Origin: an uncultured Clostridia bacterium | GTDB lineage: Bacteria; Bacillota; Clostridia; Oscillospirales; Acutalibacteraceae | Direction: 5' to 3' | DNA length: 63,422 nt | Assembly: GCA_937920235.1 (NCBI GenBank) | Contig: CALGUK010000037.1 | Coordinates: forward strand, 1 to 63,422 | Shown here: piece by piece, positions 40,490 to 49,278 of the stretch | How the letters are laid out: every line of letters begins with the position of its first letter | Numbering within the stretch: position 1 is the first letter of the stretch | Notes under the pieces: model-generated | Database searches by the model: none | Told to the model about the DNA's origin: nothing | The model's input: the letters and a program-made list of their open reading frames with translations, nothing else | Position numbers and translations under genes: made by a program

Positions 40490-41770
40490 TTGGCTGATAA
40501 TCGTTTTGATAACTCAAACGAAGAGCTTGAAGATATTTTCAGCAATTCCGCAAAAAGTGATGACTTTGAGAATATTTTCAGCAGTTCTTCTGAAAATATT
40601 GATTATGAAGACATTTCATCCTGTTCCGATAACTATAGTGATGCAATTGACAACAGTTCTGTTGACTCAGATTTTTCCGTAAAATATAACAGTGCTGTTC
40701 AGAACAGACGTCGCCAGGAAATTCAATTTGAAAATATAAATGATGTTTACGGTGATCTTATGGAAGAAGAACCTAAGCAGAAGCGCAAAAAGAAAAAGAA
40801 TCCCGTAAGAAAGGCCGTTGCGGTTATTCTGTGCGTTGTTCTGGTGTTAGGTTCCTGTGTGGGATTTTTCGGATATCAGAAAATCAACGATCTGCTCTCC
40901 TCTTTTAATACGGAGGAACAGCTTGGCGAAAACGCTTTTGTCAATGCCGCCGACCTTGAGAAATATCCGGATCAGATAAATGTTCTCCTTGTCGGTATAG
41001 ACGCCCGTGAGAATGAGACGAAGTCCCGTTCGGATACAATGATGCTTGTCACTCTTGACAACCGCAACAAGCAGATAAAGCTCACCTCTTTTCTCCGAGA
41101 CTCATACGTTCAGATTGCCGGTAAGAATTATTGGTCAAAACTTAATTCTGCATATTTCCACGGTGGAATACAAACTCTTTCCGATACTCTTGAGCTTAAC
41201 TTCAAGGTTGACGTTCAGTATTATGCAATGGTTGACTTTGAAATTTTCACAACTATTGTTGACGAGCTCGGCGGTATTAACGTAGATGTTACCGAGAAGG
41301 AAAGCTACTACACATACCATTCGGGTAACGTGGGTGTTCCCGTGCGTATTGAAGCAGGCGAAGATGTTCTTCTGAACGGTGAGCAGGCATTGTGGTACAG
41401 CCGAATCAGATATCTTGATTCCGATTTCAAGAGAACGGAACGTCAGCGCAAGGTTATAACCGCCATTGTTGAAAAAGCCACCACAAAAAGTATGAGTGAA
41501 CTTTATGCCCTTGCCGAAACCATTATTCCGTTGATTAAAACAAATATGTCGTCAAATGAGATTCTTTCTCTCGGCCTTGCCGCAATGAAAAATAAAGTTT
41601 ATAATTACCCCATAGTTCAACATCAGATTCCGGCTGAGGGAACCTGGTCTGACAAGGACATCGTCGGTGTAGGCGCAAGTCTTGTTATGGATATGGAAGA
41701 AAATACACTTTTACTTCACTCCTTCCTCTCGGAAAAGCAAACCACGGAAGCCGAGCAAAATAATCAGTAA
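40490..41770 (+). CDS. LytR-CpsA-Psr (LCP) family cell-wall glycopolymer ligase
   Basis: 426 residues starting at TTG (40490-40492) with GGGGAG upstream. An acidic, serine-rich cytoplasmic tail (1-95) has imperfect repeats of the kind LEDIFSNS, FENIFSSS, YEDISSCS. A lysine cluster and one membrane helix (about 108-127) follow, then the LCP domain with NVLLVGIDARE, SRSDTMML and LRDSYVQI arginine/aspartate motifs. LCP enzymes attach teichoic-acid-like or capsule polymers from lipid carriers to peptidoglycan. Confidence 0.92.
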   Translation: MADNRFDNSNEELEDIFSNSAKSDDFENIFSSSSENIDYEDISSCSDNYSDAIDNSSVDSDFSVKYNSAVQNRRRQEIQFENINDVYGDLMEEEPKQKRKKKKNPVRKAVAVILCVVLVLGSCVGFFGYQKINDLLSSFNTEEQLGENAFVNAADLEKYPDQINVLLVGIDARENETKSRSDTMMLVTLDNRNKQIKLTSFLRDSYVQIAGKNYWSKLNSAYFHGGIQTLSDTLELNFKVDVQYYAMVDFEIFTTIVDELGGINVDVTEKESYYTYHSGNVGVPVRIEAGEDVLLNGEQALWYSRIRYLDSDFKRTERQRKVITAIVEKATTKSMSELYALAETIIPLIKTNMSSNEILSLGLAAMKNKVYNYPIVQHQIPAEGTWSDKDIVGVGASLVMDMEENTLLLHSFLSEKQTTEAEQNNQ

Positions 41771-41795
41771 AGAACTACAATTAAGGAGCGTTTTT

Positions 41796-43295
41796 ATGAA
41801 AAAGGCGAAAATGTCACTTGTTTCGGAATTTACAAGTGCAAAAATTGACGACAGAATTTTCGGTTCTTTTATCGAGCATCTCGGCAGAGCTGTTTACGGC
41901 GGAATTTATGAGCCTGATCACCCGACGGCAGATGCCGACGGCTTCAGACAGGATGTTATCGAAAAGGTAAAAAAGCTCAATGTTCCCATTGTCCGTTACC
42001 CCGGAGGAAACTTTGTTTCCGGGTACAACTGGGAAGACGGTGTAGGTCCTGTTCATCTTCGTCCTAAAAAATTAGAGCTTGCATGGGGCGTTACCGAGCC
42101 GAATCTTTTCGGCACAAATGAATTTGCAAAGTGGTGTAAAAAAGCAAATACTGCTCCGATGATGGCTGTAAATCTCGGTCTTCGCGGTGCGGAAGAGGCA
42201 AGGAATCTTGTTGAATACTGCAACCACAAAAGCGGAAGCTATTGGAGTGACCTGAGACGCTCGCACGGCTATGAGGAGCCCCACAACATAAAACTCTGGT
42301 GCCTTGGAAACGAGATGGACGGTGATTGGCAAATAGGTCACAAAACCGCTTATGAATACGGCAGAGCTGCGGCAGAGGCCTCAAAGGTTATGAAATGGAC
42401 CGATCCGACAATCGAAACCGTTCTTTGCGGAAGTGCAAGTCGCGATATGGCTACCTTCGGTGAATGGGAAGCAACAACACTTGACCTGGCTTATGACAAG
42501 GTTGACTACCTTTCGCTTCACATCTATTTCGGAAACCGTGAAAACGATACGCCATCCTTCCTTGCAAAGAATCTCAAAATGGACGAATTTATCCGTTCTG
42601 TTATCTGCATCTGCGATTACATAAAGGCAAAGAAACGTTCAAAGCGTGACATCAATCTCTCTTTCGACGAGTGGAATGTCTGGTATCATTCAAACGGAGC
42701 TCCATATGAAAAATGGAGTATGGCACCGCATCAGCTTGAGGATATTTATAATTTTGAAGATGCACTTCTCGTAGGACTTCTTCTGATGACACTCCTCAAG
42801 CACGCTGACAGAGTTAAAATTGCCTGTCTTGCACAGCTTGTCAATGTTATTGCTCCGATAATGACGGAAAACGGCGGCGCTTGCTGGGAACAGACCATTT
42901 TCTACCCCTTTATGCATCTTTCAAATTACGGCAGAGGATATACTCTTGATTCAAGAGTTATCTCTCCCAAGCACGATACAAAAGAATTTACCGATGTTCC
43001 CGATATTGAGTCAATCGCCACAATGAGCGAGAATAAGGAAAGTCTCACAATCTTTGCCGTTAACAGAAATATGGAAGAAAACATTCTTTTTGATGTTTCT
43101 CTTCTCGACTTTGACAATTTTGAGGTGCTTGAGCATATTGAGATGAGCGGCTACGATATCAAGGCAGAAAACAGCGCTGTTGCCACCCCTGTAAAGCCAT
43201 TTACGGTTGAAAAACCGCAGTTTGACGGCAAAACACTCTCCGTTGACCTCAAACCGCTCTCTTGGAATGTAATTAGGCTTGCAAAAAGAAAATAA
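41796..43295 (+). CDS. Alpha-L-arabinofuranosidase, GH51
   Basis: 499 residues from MKKAKMSLVSEF, AAGGAG 9 nt upstream. The acid/base glutamate is in CLGNEMDG (Glu173) and the nucleophile in SFDEWNVWY (Glu292), with RYPGGNFVSGY near residue 67. No signal peptide, so it is intracellular and acts on imported arabino-oligosaccharides. It follows the LCP gene by 25 nt. GPH-type sugar carriers elsewhere in the window could supply the substrate. Confidence 0.95.
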   Translation: MKKAKMSLVSEFTSAKIDDRIFGSFIEHLGRAVYGGIYEPDHPTADADGFRQDVIEKVKKLNVPIVRYPGGNFVSGYNWEDGVGPVHLRPKKLELAWGVTEPNLFGTNEFAKWCKKANTAPMMAVNLGLRGAEEARNLVEYCNHKSGSYWSDLRRSHGYEEPHNIKLWCLGNEMDGDWQIGHKTAYEYGRAAAEASKVMKWTDPTIETVLCGSASRDMATFGEWEATTLDLAYDKVDYLSLHIYFGNRENDTPSFLAKNLKMDEFIRSVICICDYIKAKKRSKRDINLSFDEWNVWYHSNGAPYEKWSMAPHQLEDIYNFEDALLVGLLLMTLLKHADRVKIACLAQLVNVIAPIMTENGGACWEQTIFYPFMHLSNYGRGYTLDSRVISPKHDTKEFTDVPDIESIATMSENKESLTIFAVNRNMEENILFDVSLLDFDNFEVLEHIEMSGYDIKAENSAVATPVKPFTVEKPQFDGKTLSVDLKPLSWNVIRLAKRK

Positions 43296-43337
43296 ATGTA
43301 GTACAATATATTAAACTATAAAGGAAAGAGTGATTTT

Positions 43338-44111
43338 ATGGCTTCAAAATGTCCTGCATGCGGGCACACACTGAAAATATGGAATATAAAAGCAGAATGT
43401 CCCGCCTGCGGTGTCAACATTCCCAATCATCAATGGGAAAAACGTCTCAACGACGATGCTGATTTTGCGGAACACGCTTTTGCAAAATTTCATTATAATA
43501 TCCAGAATTTCAAATCTGCGGTTGTCGGAACAAAGCTTCGCATTCTCCGTCTCATACTTACATTTGCTCCGTTAATTGCACTTGTTCTTCCGCTTTATAA
43601 TTTCACACTCAATCTTCCCTTTAACAGCAGTGAGAAGTCCGTTTCTTTTTTGAGTTTTATTCTTGATTATCTTCTTAAAACGGATATCGGAAGCGTAATC
43701 GCTCTGGCAGGCGGAAAGGTTATGGGAACAGCAGTGACTTTTGTCATCCTTGCTTGTGTTCTTATGCTTCTTGCCGTAGTCTTCGGTGTATTGAATTTCT
43801 TTGTCCTGCTCATTGCAAGTATTAAAATGAAATATGTTATCAACATTGTCCTCAATGTGCTTGCAACGATTTGTTGGGCAGCCTCCTCGGTTATGTTTGT
43901 GCTTTTCACAAATGCTTGTGAAACTCTCGATGGCGGAATAATTACCGAATGCAGTCTGGGCTTCGGATTTATAGTGGGAAGCGTGTTATTCCTTATAAAT
44001 GTCATCATGAATGTAATCGTCGGTAAAGGTCTTAAAAAACAGATGAGCGAACAGCCGTCGCTTGATGAGTTTGTTGAGAACGAAATTGCAGAACTCAGAA
44101 ACCACTCATAA
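43338..44111 (+). CDS. Zinc-ribbon membrane protein
   Basis: 257 residues. N-terminal zinc ribbon with CPACGH and CPACGV (Cys5, 8, 21, 24), a helical linker, then four membrane helices (about 70-90, 128-155, 160-185, 207-233) and an acidic cytoplasmic tail. I recognise no named family. AAGGAAAGAG precedes the ATG. Its position between an arabinofuranosidase and a deacetylase gives no clear clue. Confidence 0.65.
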   Translation: MASKCPACGHTLKIWNIKAECPACGVNIPNHQWEKRLNDDADFAEHAFAKFHYNIQNFKSAVVGTKLRILRLILTFAPLIALVLPLYNFTLNLPFNSSEKSVSFLSFILDYLLKTDIGSVIALAGGKVMGTAVTFVILACVLMLLAVVFGVLNFFVLLIASIKMKYVINIVLNVLATICWAASSVMFVLFTNACETLDGGIITECSLGFGFIVGSVLFLINVIMNVIVGKGLKKQMSEQPSLDEFVENEIAELRNHS

Positions 44112-44132
44112 AATCAATAATAAAAAAACCTG

Positions 44133-44165
44133 TCCCTCTCATAGTCTTCTGTGGGAGGGATTTTT
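44133..44165 (+). terminator. Terminator-like hairpin that also covers the next gene's ribosome-binding site
   Basis: Arms 44133-44142 and 44151-44160 (TCCCTCTCAT with GTGGGAGGGA) form a 10-bp stem with an 8-nt loop, followed by TTTTT and then the ATG at 44166. The 3' arm holds GGGAGGG, the Shine-Dalgarno sequence of the deacetylase gene. Confidence 0.7.
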
Positions 44166-44933
44166 ATGTGGATAAAAACTGTTTCCGGTAGGAAAATAAT
44201 GGTGGTTCTTTCTGTTATTCTCGCTGTGGTGATGATGTCCGGGCTCATTGCAGGACAATGTGTTTCTTCTGCCTCTGCCACACGCAAACTGCCTGTTTAT
44301 TCGGTACAGACCGACGAAAAGAAAATCGCCGTCACCTTTGATGCGGCCTGGACCAACGATGATACTGACGAACTCATTGAAATCCTGGCAAAGCACAAGG
44401 CGGTTGCGACGTTTTTTATTGTCGGTGACTGGGCAGAAAAGTTCCCCGAAAGCGTCCGTGCTTTTCACAATGCAGGTCACACAATTGCCAACCATTCAGA
44501 CACACACAAGGCATTTTCAAAATGCAGCAAAGATGAGATTATTAAGGAAATTGAGGAATGCAACCGAAAATTGCAGGCAATTACGGGTGAAACTCCTCGA
44601 CTTCTGCGTGCTCCCTCGGGAGACTACACCGATGAAAGTATTGAAATTGCGAAGGACATGAATATGTATACTATTCAATGGGATTGTGACAGCCTTGATT
44701 ACACTGAAATTTCCGTTGAGGAAATTGTCAGCAGAATTGTCAATTCCGTACAAAACGGCTCCGTACTGCTTTTTCATAACGGAGTTAAAAACACGGCAGA
44801 AGCACTTGATGAGATACTTACACAACTCTCACAACAGGGATACTCGTTTGTTTCGGTTGATGAGCTGATTTATAAGGATGACTATTATCTTGACCACACC
44901 GGTAGACAATATAAAAACAACCGTGTAGGATAA
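44166..44933 (+). CDS. PdaB-like polysaccharide deacetylase
   Basis: 255 residues from MWIKTVSGRK. Signal-anchor helix (about 12-34), then a NodB-type deacetylase domain with VTFDAAW (the TFDDG motif in its PdaB variant), NHSDTH zinc histidines, RAPSGDYT and VLLFHNG. PdaB-type proteins act in spore cortex formation, which supports a spore-forming host. Its ribosome-binding site is buried in the hairpin described at 44133-44165. Confidence 0.88.
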   Translation: MWIKTVSGRKIMVVLSVILAVVMMSGLIAGQCVSSASATRKLPVYSVQTDEKKIAVTFDAAWTNDDTDELIEILAKHKAVATFFIVGDWAEKFPESVRAFHNAGHTIANHSDTHKAFSKCSKDEIIKEIEECNRKLQAITGETPRLLRAPSGDYTDESIEIAKDMNMYTIQWDCDSLDYTEISVEEIVSRIVNSVQNGSVLLFHNGVKNTAEALDEILTQLSQQGYSFVSVDELIYKDDYYLDHTGRQYKNNRVG

Positions 44934-44969
44934 TTTATGTTCTGCAAATAGTTATTGATAATTCTCTTA

Positions 44970-45000
44970 ACAAAAACCGAGGTACTAAGCCTCGGTTTAA
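44970..45000. terminator. Bidirectional terminator
   Basis: AAACCGAGG (44974-44982) and CCTCGGTTT (44990-44998), A-run left, T-tract right; it overlaps the stop codon of the RACo-like gene. Confidence 0.85.
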
Positions 45001-46394
45001 AAATTCATATTTTCAATAAACTCCTCCGCAAAGACGGAATTTGACGACAAATCCATGTATTCTGCATTTTTAAGATATGGTGAAAGCTCGTTGTTTTCAC
45101 ATATATACTTTACCGTTCCGAGCAGACTGCTGTTATTGACTGCCGTGCATCTGCTGAGTAACTCTTCGGGAAGCAATCCGGTTATACCTGCGTTACGGAG
45201 ATTTATCTGTGATGAAAAGCCGCCTGAAATATACATCTTGTCTATCTGTTCAAAGGAGATGTCGTTTATCCTCATAAGCGTTATTATCGCAGATTTCACG
45301 GCGGACTTGGCGAGCTGAAACTGTCTGACATCTCTCTGTGTCAAATAAACCGACTCGGTGAGAATGTATTTTTCATTCTCCATATATCCCGATTTATCGA
45401 TAGTGCCGTCAGACACAAGACAGGCAATCATATCAATGAGTCCCGTTCCGCAAATGCCCTTTATCTCTGCCTTACCGACTGTATCTATATGCGGTACCGA
45501 ATCGACAAATCCGAATTTACTGACAGCTCCGTCCACCGCACTCATTCCGCAGGAAATATTTGCTCCCTCAAAGCAAGGACCTGCCGCCGCCGAGGTGCAT
45601 ATCGTTTTTTCATCCGAATACAGAACAATTTCCGCATTAGTGCCCAAATCAACCAAGAGATTATACCTGTTTTTTTCGGGAAATCCGGCATAATTAAGTC
45701 CTGATGTTATATCTGCTCCGACAAATGCAGAAATTGACGGTAACGACATAACTTCCGCTATACCATTAAGACCGAGAGCCTCACCGTCTGAAATTCTGCT
45801 GTCAAGAAAAACGGGCATATACGGTGCGGCTGCCATCCCCTGCGGATTAACACCGAAAAAGATATGAAGCATTGTAGTGTTACCTGCAACATATAACGGA
45901 AGCAGTTTGCCTGCCACGAATTCTTCTGTCATTTCGTTTATCGTACTTATCAGCGGAGTTCTGATACCGTCAACGGAATTTTTACAACAGTAATAAATTC
46001 TCGTCATAACATCTGCACCAAAAGCTCTTTGCGGGTTAGTGCGGGTTACGGTTCTTACTACTGCCTTATTATCTTTAGAAACAAGGGCAAGCGCCAGAGT
46101 GCTTGTGCCTATATCAAGTGCAAAAGCCATATTCTCCGTATTTTTTTCCGTGTTCACAGTTCCCGTAAAAGAACGAATATCAGACATTTCAGGCAATATA
46201 ACGGAAATGTCTGAACGGACACGGTATCTGCAGGAAAGCTCATTTTTACCGTTCACGGAAACCATACATTTTCCGCAAGCTCCGTTGCCGCCGCACAAGT
46301 GTTCCGCAGTTTTTCCGTTTTTTTGAAGAACGTCCGACAGACGCTCTCCGTCAACGGCATAGAATATCTCATTTCCGATTTGCACCTTATACAT
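44997..46394 (-). CDS. Corrinoid-activating (RACo-like) [2Fe-2S]/ASKHA protein
   Basis: 465 residues from MYKVQIGNEIFY (second ATG, 10 nt from AAGGTG; an ATG 9 nt upstream is too close to the site). A plant-type [2Fe-2S] domain with Cys34, 40, 43, 55 (CGGNGACGKC) is followed by an actin-like ASKHA/DUF4445 region with ALDIGTST, LVDLGTNAEI and ISGGFSS. Such proteins use ATP to reduce Co(II) corrinoids back to Co(I) in methyltransferase systems. Shorter than classical RACo. Immediately upstream lies the remnant of a URO-D-like methyltransferase. Confidence 0.87.
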   Translation of the reverse strand: MYKVQIGNEIFYAVDGERLSDVLQKNGKTAEHLCGGNGACGKCMVSVNGKNELSCRYRVRSDISVILPEMSDIRSFTGTVNTEKNTENMAFALDIGTSTLALALVSKDNKAVVRTVTRTNPQRAFGADVMTRIYYCCKNSVDGIRTPLISTINEMTEEFVAGKLLPLYVAGNTTMLHIFFGVNPQGMAAAPYMPVFLDSRISDGEALGLNGIAEVMSLPSISAFVGADITSGLNYAGFPEKNRYNLLVDLGTNAEIVLYSDEKTICTSAAAGPCFEGANISCGMSAVDGAVSKFGFVDSVPHIDTVGKAEIKGICGTGLIDMIACLVSDGTIDKSGYMENEKYILTESVYLTQRDVRQFQLAKSAVKSAIITLMRINDISFEQIDKMYISGGFSSQINLRNAGITGLLPEELLSRCTAVNNSSLLGTVKYICENNELSPYLKNAEYMDLSSNSVFAEEFIENMNF

Positions 46395-46625
46395 AAAGCC
46401 CATTCACCTTTTCAAAATATGCATCAAAATTCTCCAACAGACAGGATCAGGAATAATGCAGCCTGATAAAATCATAAAAATATCGCATTCCTTACACTCA
46501 TTATACACTTTGTTGATATTTTCCGCAATATCATCGTGCATTCCGTTTTTGAACATCAACAGTACAATATTACCATAATAGCACTGCACCTCAACATTTT
46601 GGATATACAAACAAGGAAAACACAT
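46387..46625 (-). pseudogene. Remnant of a URO-D/MtaA-like methyltransferase (C-terminal part, frameshifted)
   Basis: One frame reads VEVQCYYGNIVLLMFKNG, then NKVYNECKECDIFMILSGC and IIPDP. After a shift near position 46452 another frame continues LENFDAYFEKVNGLYV and stops at 46387-46389, overlapping the RACo start. Together this matches the C-terminus of uroporphyrinogen-decarboxylase-like corrinoid methyltransferases (SSGCDIPP, then ENIDAYFE). The roughly 250 N-terminal residues are absent: upstream DNA (46626-46764) is AT-rich and non-coding. I regard it as a truncated, frameshifted relic. Confidence 0.65.
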
Positions 46626-46764
46626 AATATTTTATATAAAATATGTCCTTTATTTTTGTGAAAAAGTTAGAAAATATCGTTGCTTTGTTTTTTTGACCAA
46701 TTTTTATTGTAATTTTATCTCAAATATTATACAATAACACTATAAATCAACAAGGGGGATTCTT

Positions 46765-47409
46765 ATGCCAACAACTTCTATTACAAAAATACGTACAAAA
46801 AACAACAATCTGCTGCTTCGCGTGGCAAAGGGACATTTTGCAACAAGCAGTTCGCACAGCAACTATTATATTGATGTTGCCGCACAAAAATCCCGTCTCT
46901 CTGAGGCAAAGGCAATTGCACAGGAGCTTTGCAAAAATCACAGATACAGCAACTCCATAGTTGACACGATTCTCTGCCTTGACGGCATGGAGGTTGTCGG
47001 AGCGTGTATTGCCGACGAGCTTACTAAACACGATTACGTCAATATCAACGCTCATCAGACTATCTATGTTGTCACTCCCGAGATAGTCAACGGCTCTCAG
47101 CTTCTTTTCAGAGATAATATTGTTCCTATGATAAAAGGCAAACACATTCTTATTATCGCCGTTTCCGTGGCATCCGGCAATACCGTGCGTTCCGCAATGG
47201 AAGCAGTAAAATATTATGGTGGCAGCATTGCAGGAGTCGCCTCCATATTTGCCACTATGGACAGCTGTGACGGTTACGAGATAAATTCTGCATTCAACCC
47301 CAAGGATTTGCCGGATTATTTCAGTTGCCCGTCTTACGAATGTCCTTTATGTAAAGAGGGCAAGAAGATAGAAGCCCTTGTTAACTGTCACGGTTTCTCC
47401 AAGCTGTAA
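46765..47409 (+). CDS. Type I phosphoribosyltransferase-like protein
   Basis: 214 residues of orotate-phosphoribosyltransferase-like design. The hydrophobic-strand plus loop ILIIAVSVASGNTVRSA (about 125-141) occupies the PRPP-binding position, but the usual acidic pair is replaced by VS, so PRPP binding may be altered. The C-terminus has CPSYECPLC, a possible zinc site. It has its own promoter region (TTGTAA, 17 bp, TACAAT) and terminator. Substrate unknown; it is not beside pyrimidine genes. Confidence 0.75.
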   Translation: MPTTSITKIRTKNNNLLLRVAKGHFATSSSHSNYYIDVAAQKSRLSEAKAIAQELCKNHRYSNSIVDTILCLDGMEVVGACIADELTKHDYVNINAHQTIYVVTPEIVNGSQLLFRDNIVPMIKGKHILIIAVSVASGNTVRSAMEAVKYYGGSIAGVASIFATMDSCDGYEINSAFNPKDLPDYFSCPSYECPLCKEGKKIEALVNCHGFSKL

Positions 47410-47429
47410 AAGTGAATATATAAACACAA

Positions 47430-47461
47430 AAAAGCGGTGAAAATCAATTTCACCGCTTAAT
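47430..47461. terminator. Bidirectional terminator
   Basis: AAGCGGTGAAA and TTTCACCGCTT arms (47432-47458) with A-run left and T-run right. Confidence 0.9.
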
Positions 47462-47465
47462 TTTT

Positions 47466-48668
47466 TTAAACTGTTTCTTCACCATCTGCTGAGGGAGTCT
47501 CCGGTTCCTCAGGAACTACAGGAGTCTCAGGTTCCTCGGGAACTACAGGAGTCTCCGGTTCCTCGGGAACTACGGGAGTCTCCGGTTCCTCGGGAACTAC
47601 CGGTGTATCGGGAGCCTCGGGATTTTCCGGGTTCTCAGGAGCCTCGGTTCTTGAACCGTAGTTACAATATCCTGCATCCTTCCAAACAACCGTGAATTTA
47701 TAAGTGCCGTCATCAAGCTTTTCTCTCATATAGAAGTTGCTTGTTGTAAGGTTGGTCAAAGCACCTCTGTACTTTTCAAATCCGTTGGGATTGCCGTCCT
47801 TGTCAGTTACATTCTTGAGGCCCTCTTCAATTCCGTCTGCCATTTCCTTATCCCATGCAATGAGGGTTGCTTTAATAACATTCTTTGTCGGATCGCAGAT
47901 GCCGAACTTGAAGCCTGTGAGCCACCAATGCTCCTGCTCTTCTCTGATGAAGAGAGGCTGATCTCTGTTATAATCATTTACTGACTCATAATATTCAAAA
48001 TACATCTTGAGAAGGTTTTCGTCTTCTGCACACTTATAGAAAGGTGATGATGCGTTTTCGGGTTTCTTTGTGTAAACACCGAGCTCTGCACCCTCAAGTA
48101 CACCGTACTGACCCTTCCACCACTGAAGTCTCCAAAGGAGATCTTTGTATTGGAAGTCGATCTTAAGTGTCATATAATACATCATTGTATATGCGGCTGC
48201 CTGGTCATAAAGATCGGTAAATCCGAAATAACGCTGCCAGGGATTCAGATGTGTATAATATATATCCTGCTCCGCATCGTATTCATAGCCGAAAAGTGCA
48301 AGAACAGCACGCATATCTTCCTGGTCGATATTATCGGAGTCCTCATCCTTCGGCGGTTGAGGATCGGGAATAATTACTTCACCGTCTGACCCGTATGATA
48401 TCAAGCCTGCTGCAACCTGGAGAACCTTTCTTGTATCAATCGCATTGATTTCTCCGTTATTATCCATATCAAGAGCTTTTTCCTGTGCGTCGGTAAGTGT
48501 TCGGAGTTTTGCTGCTGCCTGCAACACCAAACGAACATCAAGTGAAGAAACAGTTCCGTCTCCGTCACCGTCACCCTTAACCCCGGCCGCAAATGCCGCA
48601 ATTCCGGTAAGCGGTATTGCAGTAAGCACCAATACAAGTGCCATTACCAAAGAAAGAAATCTCTTCAT
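47466..48668 (-). CDS. Secreted dockerin protein with DUF4474 domain and PVVPEEPET repeats
   Basis: 400 residues. Signal peptide (about 1-27, ending in AAFAAG), then a type I dockerin-like module (about 30-92) with two calcium loops, GDGDGTVSSLD and DMDNNGEINAID. A DUF4474 domain (about 115-340) contains LNPWQRYFGFTDLYD and WWKGQYGVLEGAELG. The C-terminus is four copies of a nine-residue proline/glutamate repeat. The dockerin suggests binding to a cohesin on a cell-surface scaffold, as in ruminococci; no scaffoldin is in this window. No clear catalytic residues. Confidence 0.85.
   Translation of the reverse strand: MKRFLSLVMALVLVLTAIPLTGIAAFAAGVKGDGDGDGTVSSLDVRLVLQAAAKLRTLTDAQEKALDMDNNGEINAIDTRKVLQVAAGLISYGSDGEVIIPDPQPPKDEDSDNIDQEDMRAVLALFGYEYDAEQDIYYTHLNPWQRYFGFTDLYDQAAAYTMMYYMTLKIDFQYKDLLWRLQWWKGQYGVLEGAELGVYTKKPENASSPFYKCAEDENLLKMYFEYYESVNDYNRDQPLFIREEQEHWWLTGFKFGICDPTKNVIKATLIAWDKEMADGIEEGLKNVTDKDGNPNGFEKYRGALTNLTTSNFYMREKLDDGTYKFTVVWKDAGYCNYGSRTEAPENPENPEAPDTPVVPEEPETPVVPEEPETPVVPEEPETPVVPEEPETPSADGEETV
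47503..47610. repeat. Four tandem 27-bp repeats
   Basis: Units start at 47503, 47530, 47557 and 47584 and differ by only a few bases (for example GGAACTACAGGAGTC versus GGAACTACGGGAGTC). They encode the PVVPEEPET linker of the dockerin protein and are likely to vary in number by slippage or recombination. Confidence 0.93.
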
Positions 48669-48774
48669 AAAATTCGCCTCACTTATATCTGAAAAATTTG
48701 GTAAATAATATTATGACACATCAAGCAGTCTTTGTCAAGAAACTATTATGTCTGCATGTGTTGATTATCGGCTG

Positions 48775-49257
48775 TTAATCCTCGATTCTCTTCATCTGTG
48801 AAAATCTTTCTCCCCAGGCATTCGCCCAGGACTCACAGTACAGCTTATAATATGAAACATTGTTTTTTTCTCTGTATCCTGCAAAGCAATTACACCAGAT
48901 TGCAGAAGGCAAAGCGATTACGGGATAATAAAGAGGGCCGAGCAAAAGACATTGCCAGGTGTGTCCGTATTCGTGGATTCTTGTATTATAGGTCCATTCC
49001 TTATTCGGATGATCGGCTCTCATAAAAATAAAAAGTCCCATTGAGAGTCCGCCTTGATTCCACGGCACATAAACGATATTAGCATACCCGAATTTTTGAT
49101 GCTTATATCCCTTGATTTTGGTGCATATAAGAAAAGCTATTCCTCCGACAATATTCACCGATAAGCCCCAGGTCCATTGGATAAGATAAAACAAAAAGTC
49201 TGACGCCTTGCTTCTTTTCACCGTAGGCGCGGTTTTGTTTATATCGATTTTTTCCAT
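48775..49257 (-). CDS. Membrane protein with HEYGH motif
   Basis: 160 residues, two to three hydrophobic segments (about 22-47, 100-120) and the sequence RIHEYGHTWQ near residue 92, an HExxH-like metal motif in a form also seen in uncharacterised membrane proteins of Clostridia. ESWANAWGE near the end could add a ligand. It follows the GPH transporter by 21 nt and is probably co-transcribed. Whether it is a peptidase is uncertain. Confidence 0.6.
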   Translation of the reverse strand: MEKIDINKTAPTVKRSKASDFLFYLIQWTWGLSVNIVGGIAFLICTKIKGYKHQKFGYANIVYVPWNQGGLSMGLFIFMRADHPNKEWTYNTRIHEYGHTWQCLLLGPLYYPVIALPSAIWCNCFAGYREKNNVSYYKLYCESWANAWGERFSQMKRIED

Positions 49258-49278
49258 GTCAACAGTCTCCCTTCAAAA

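Noticed and set aside
47503..47610. Possible CRISPR array
   Set aside because: The repeats are contiguous, in frame and encode a PE-rich linker; there are no spacers.
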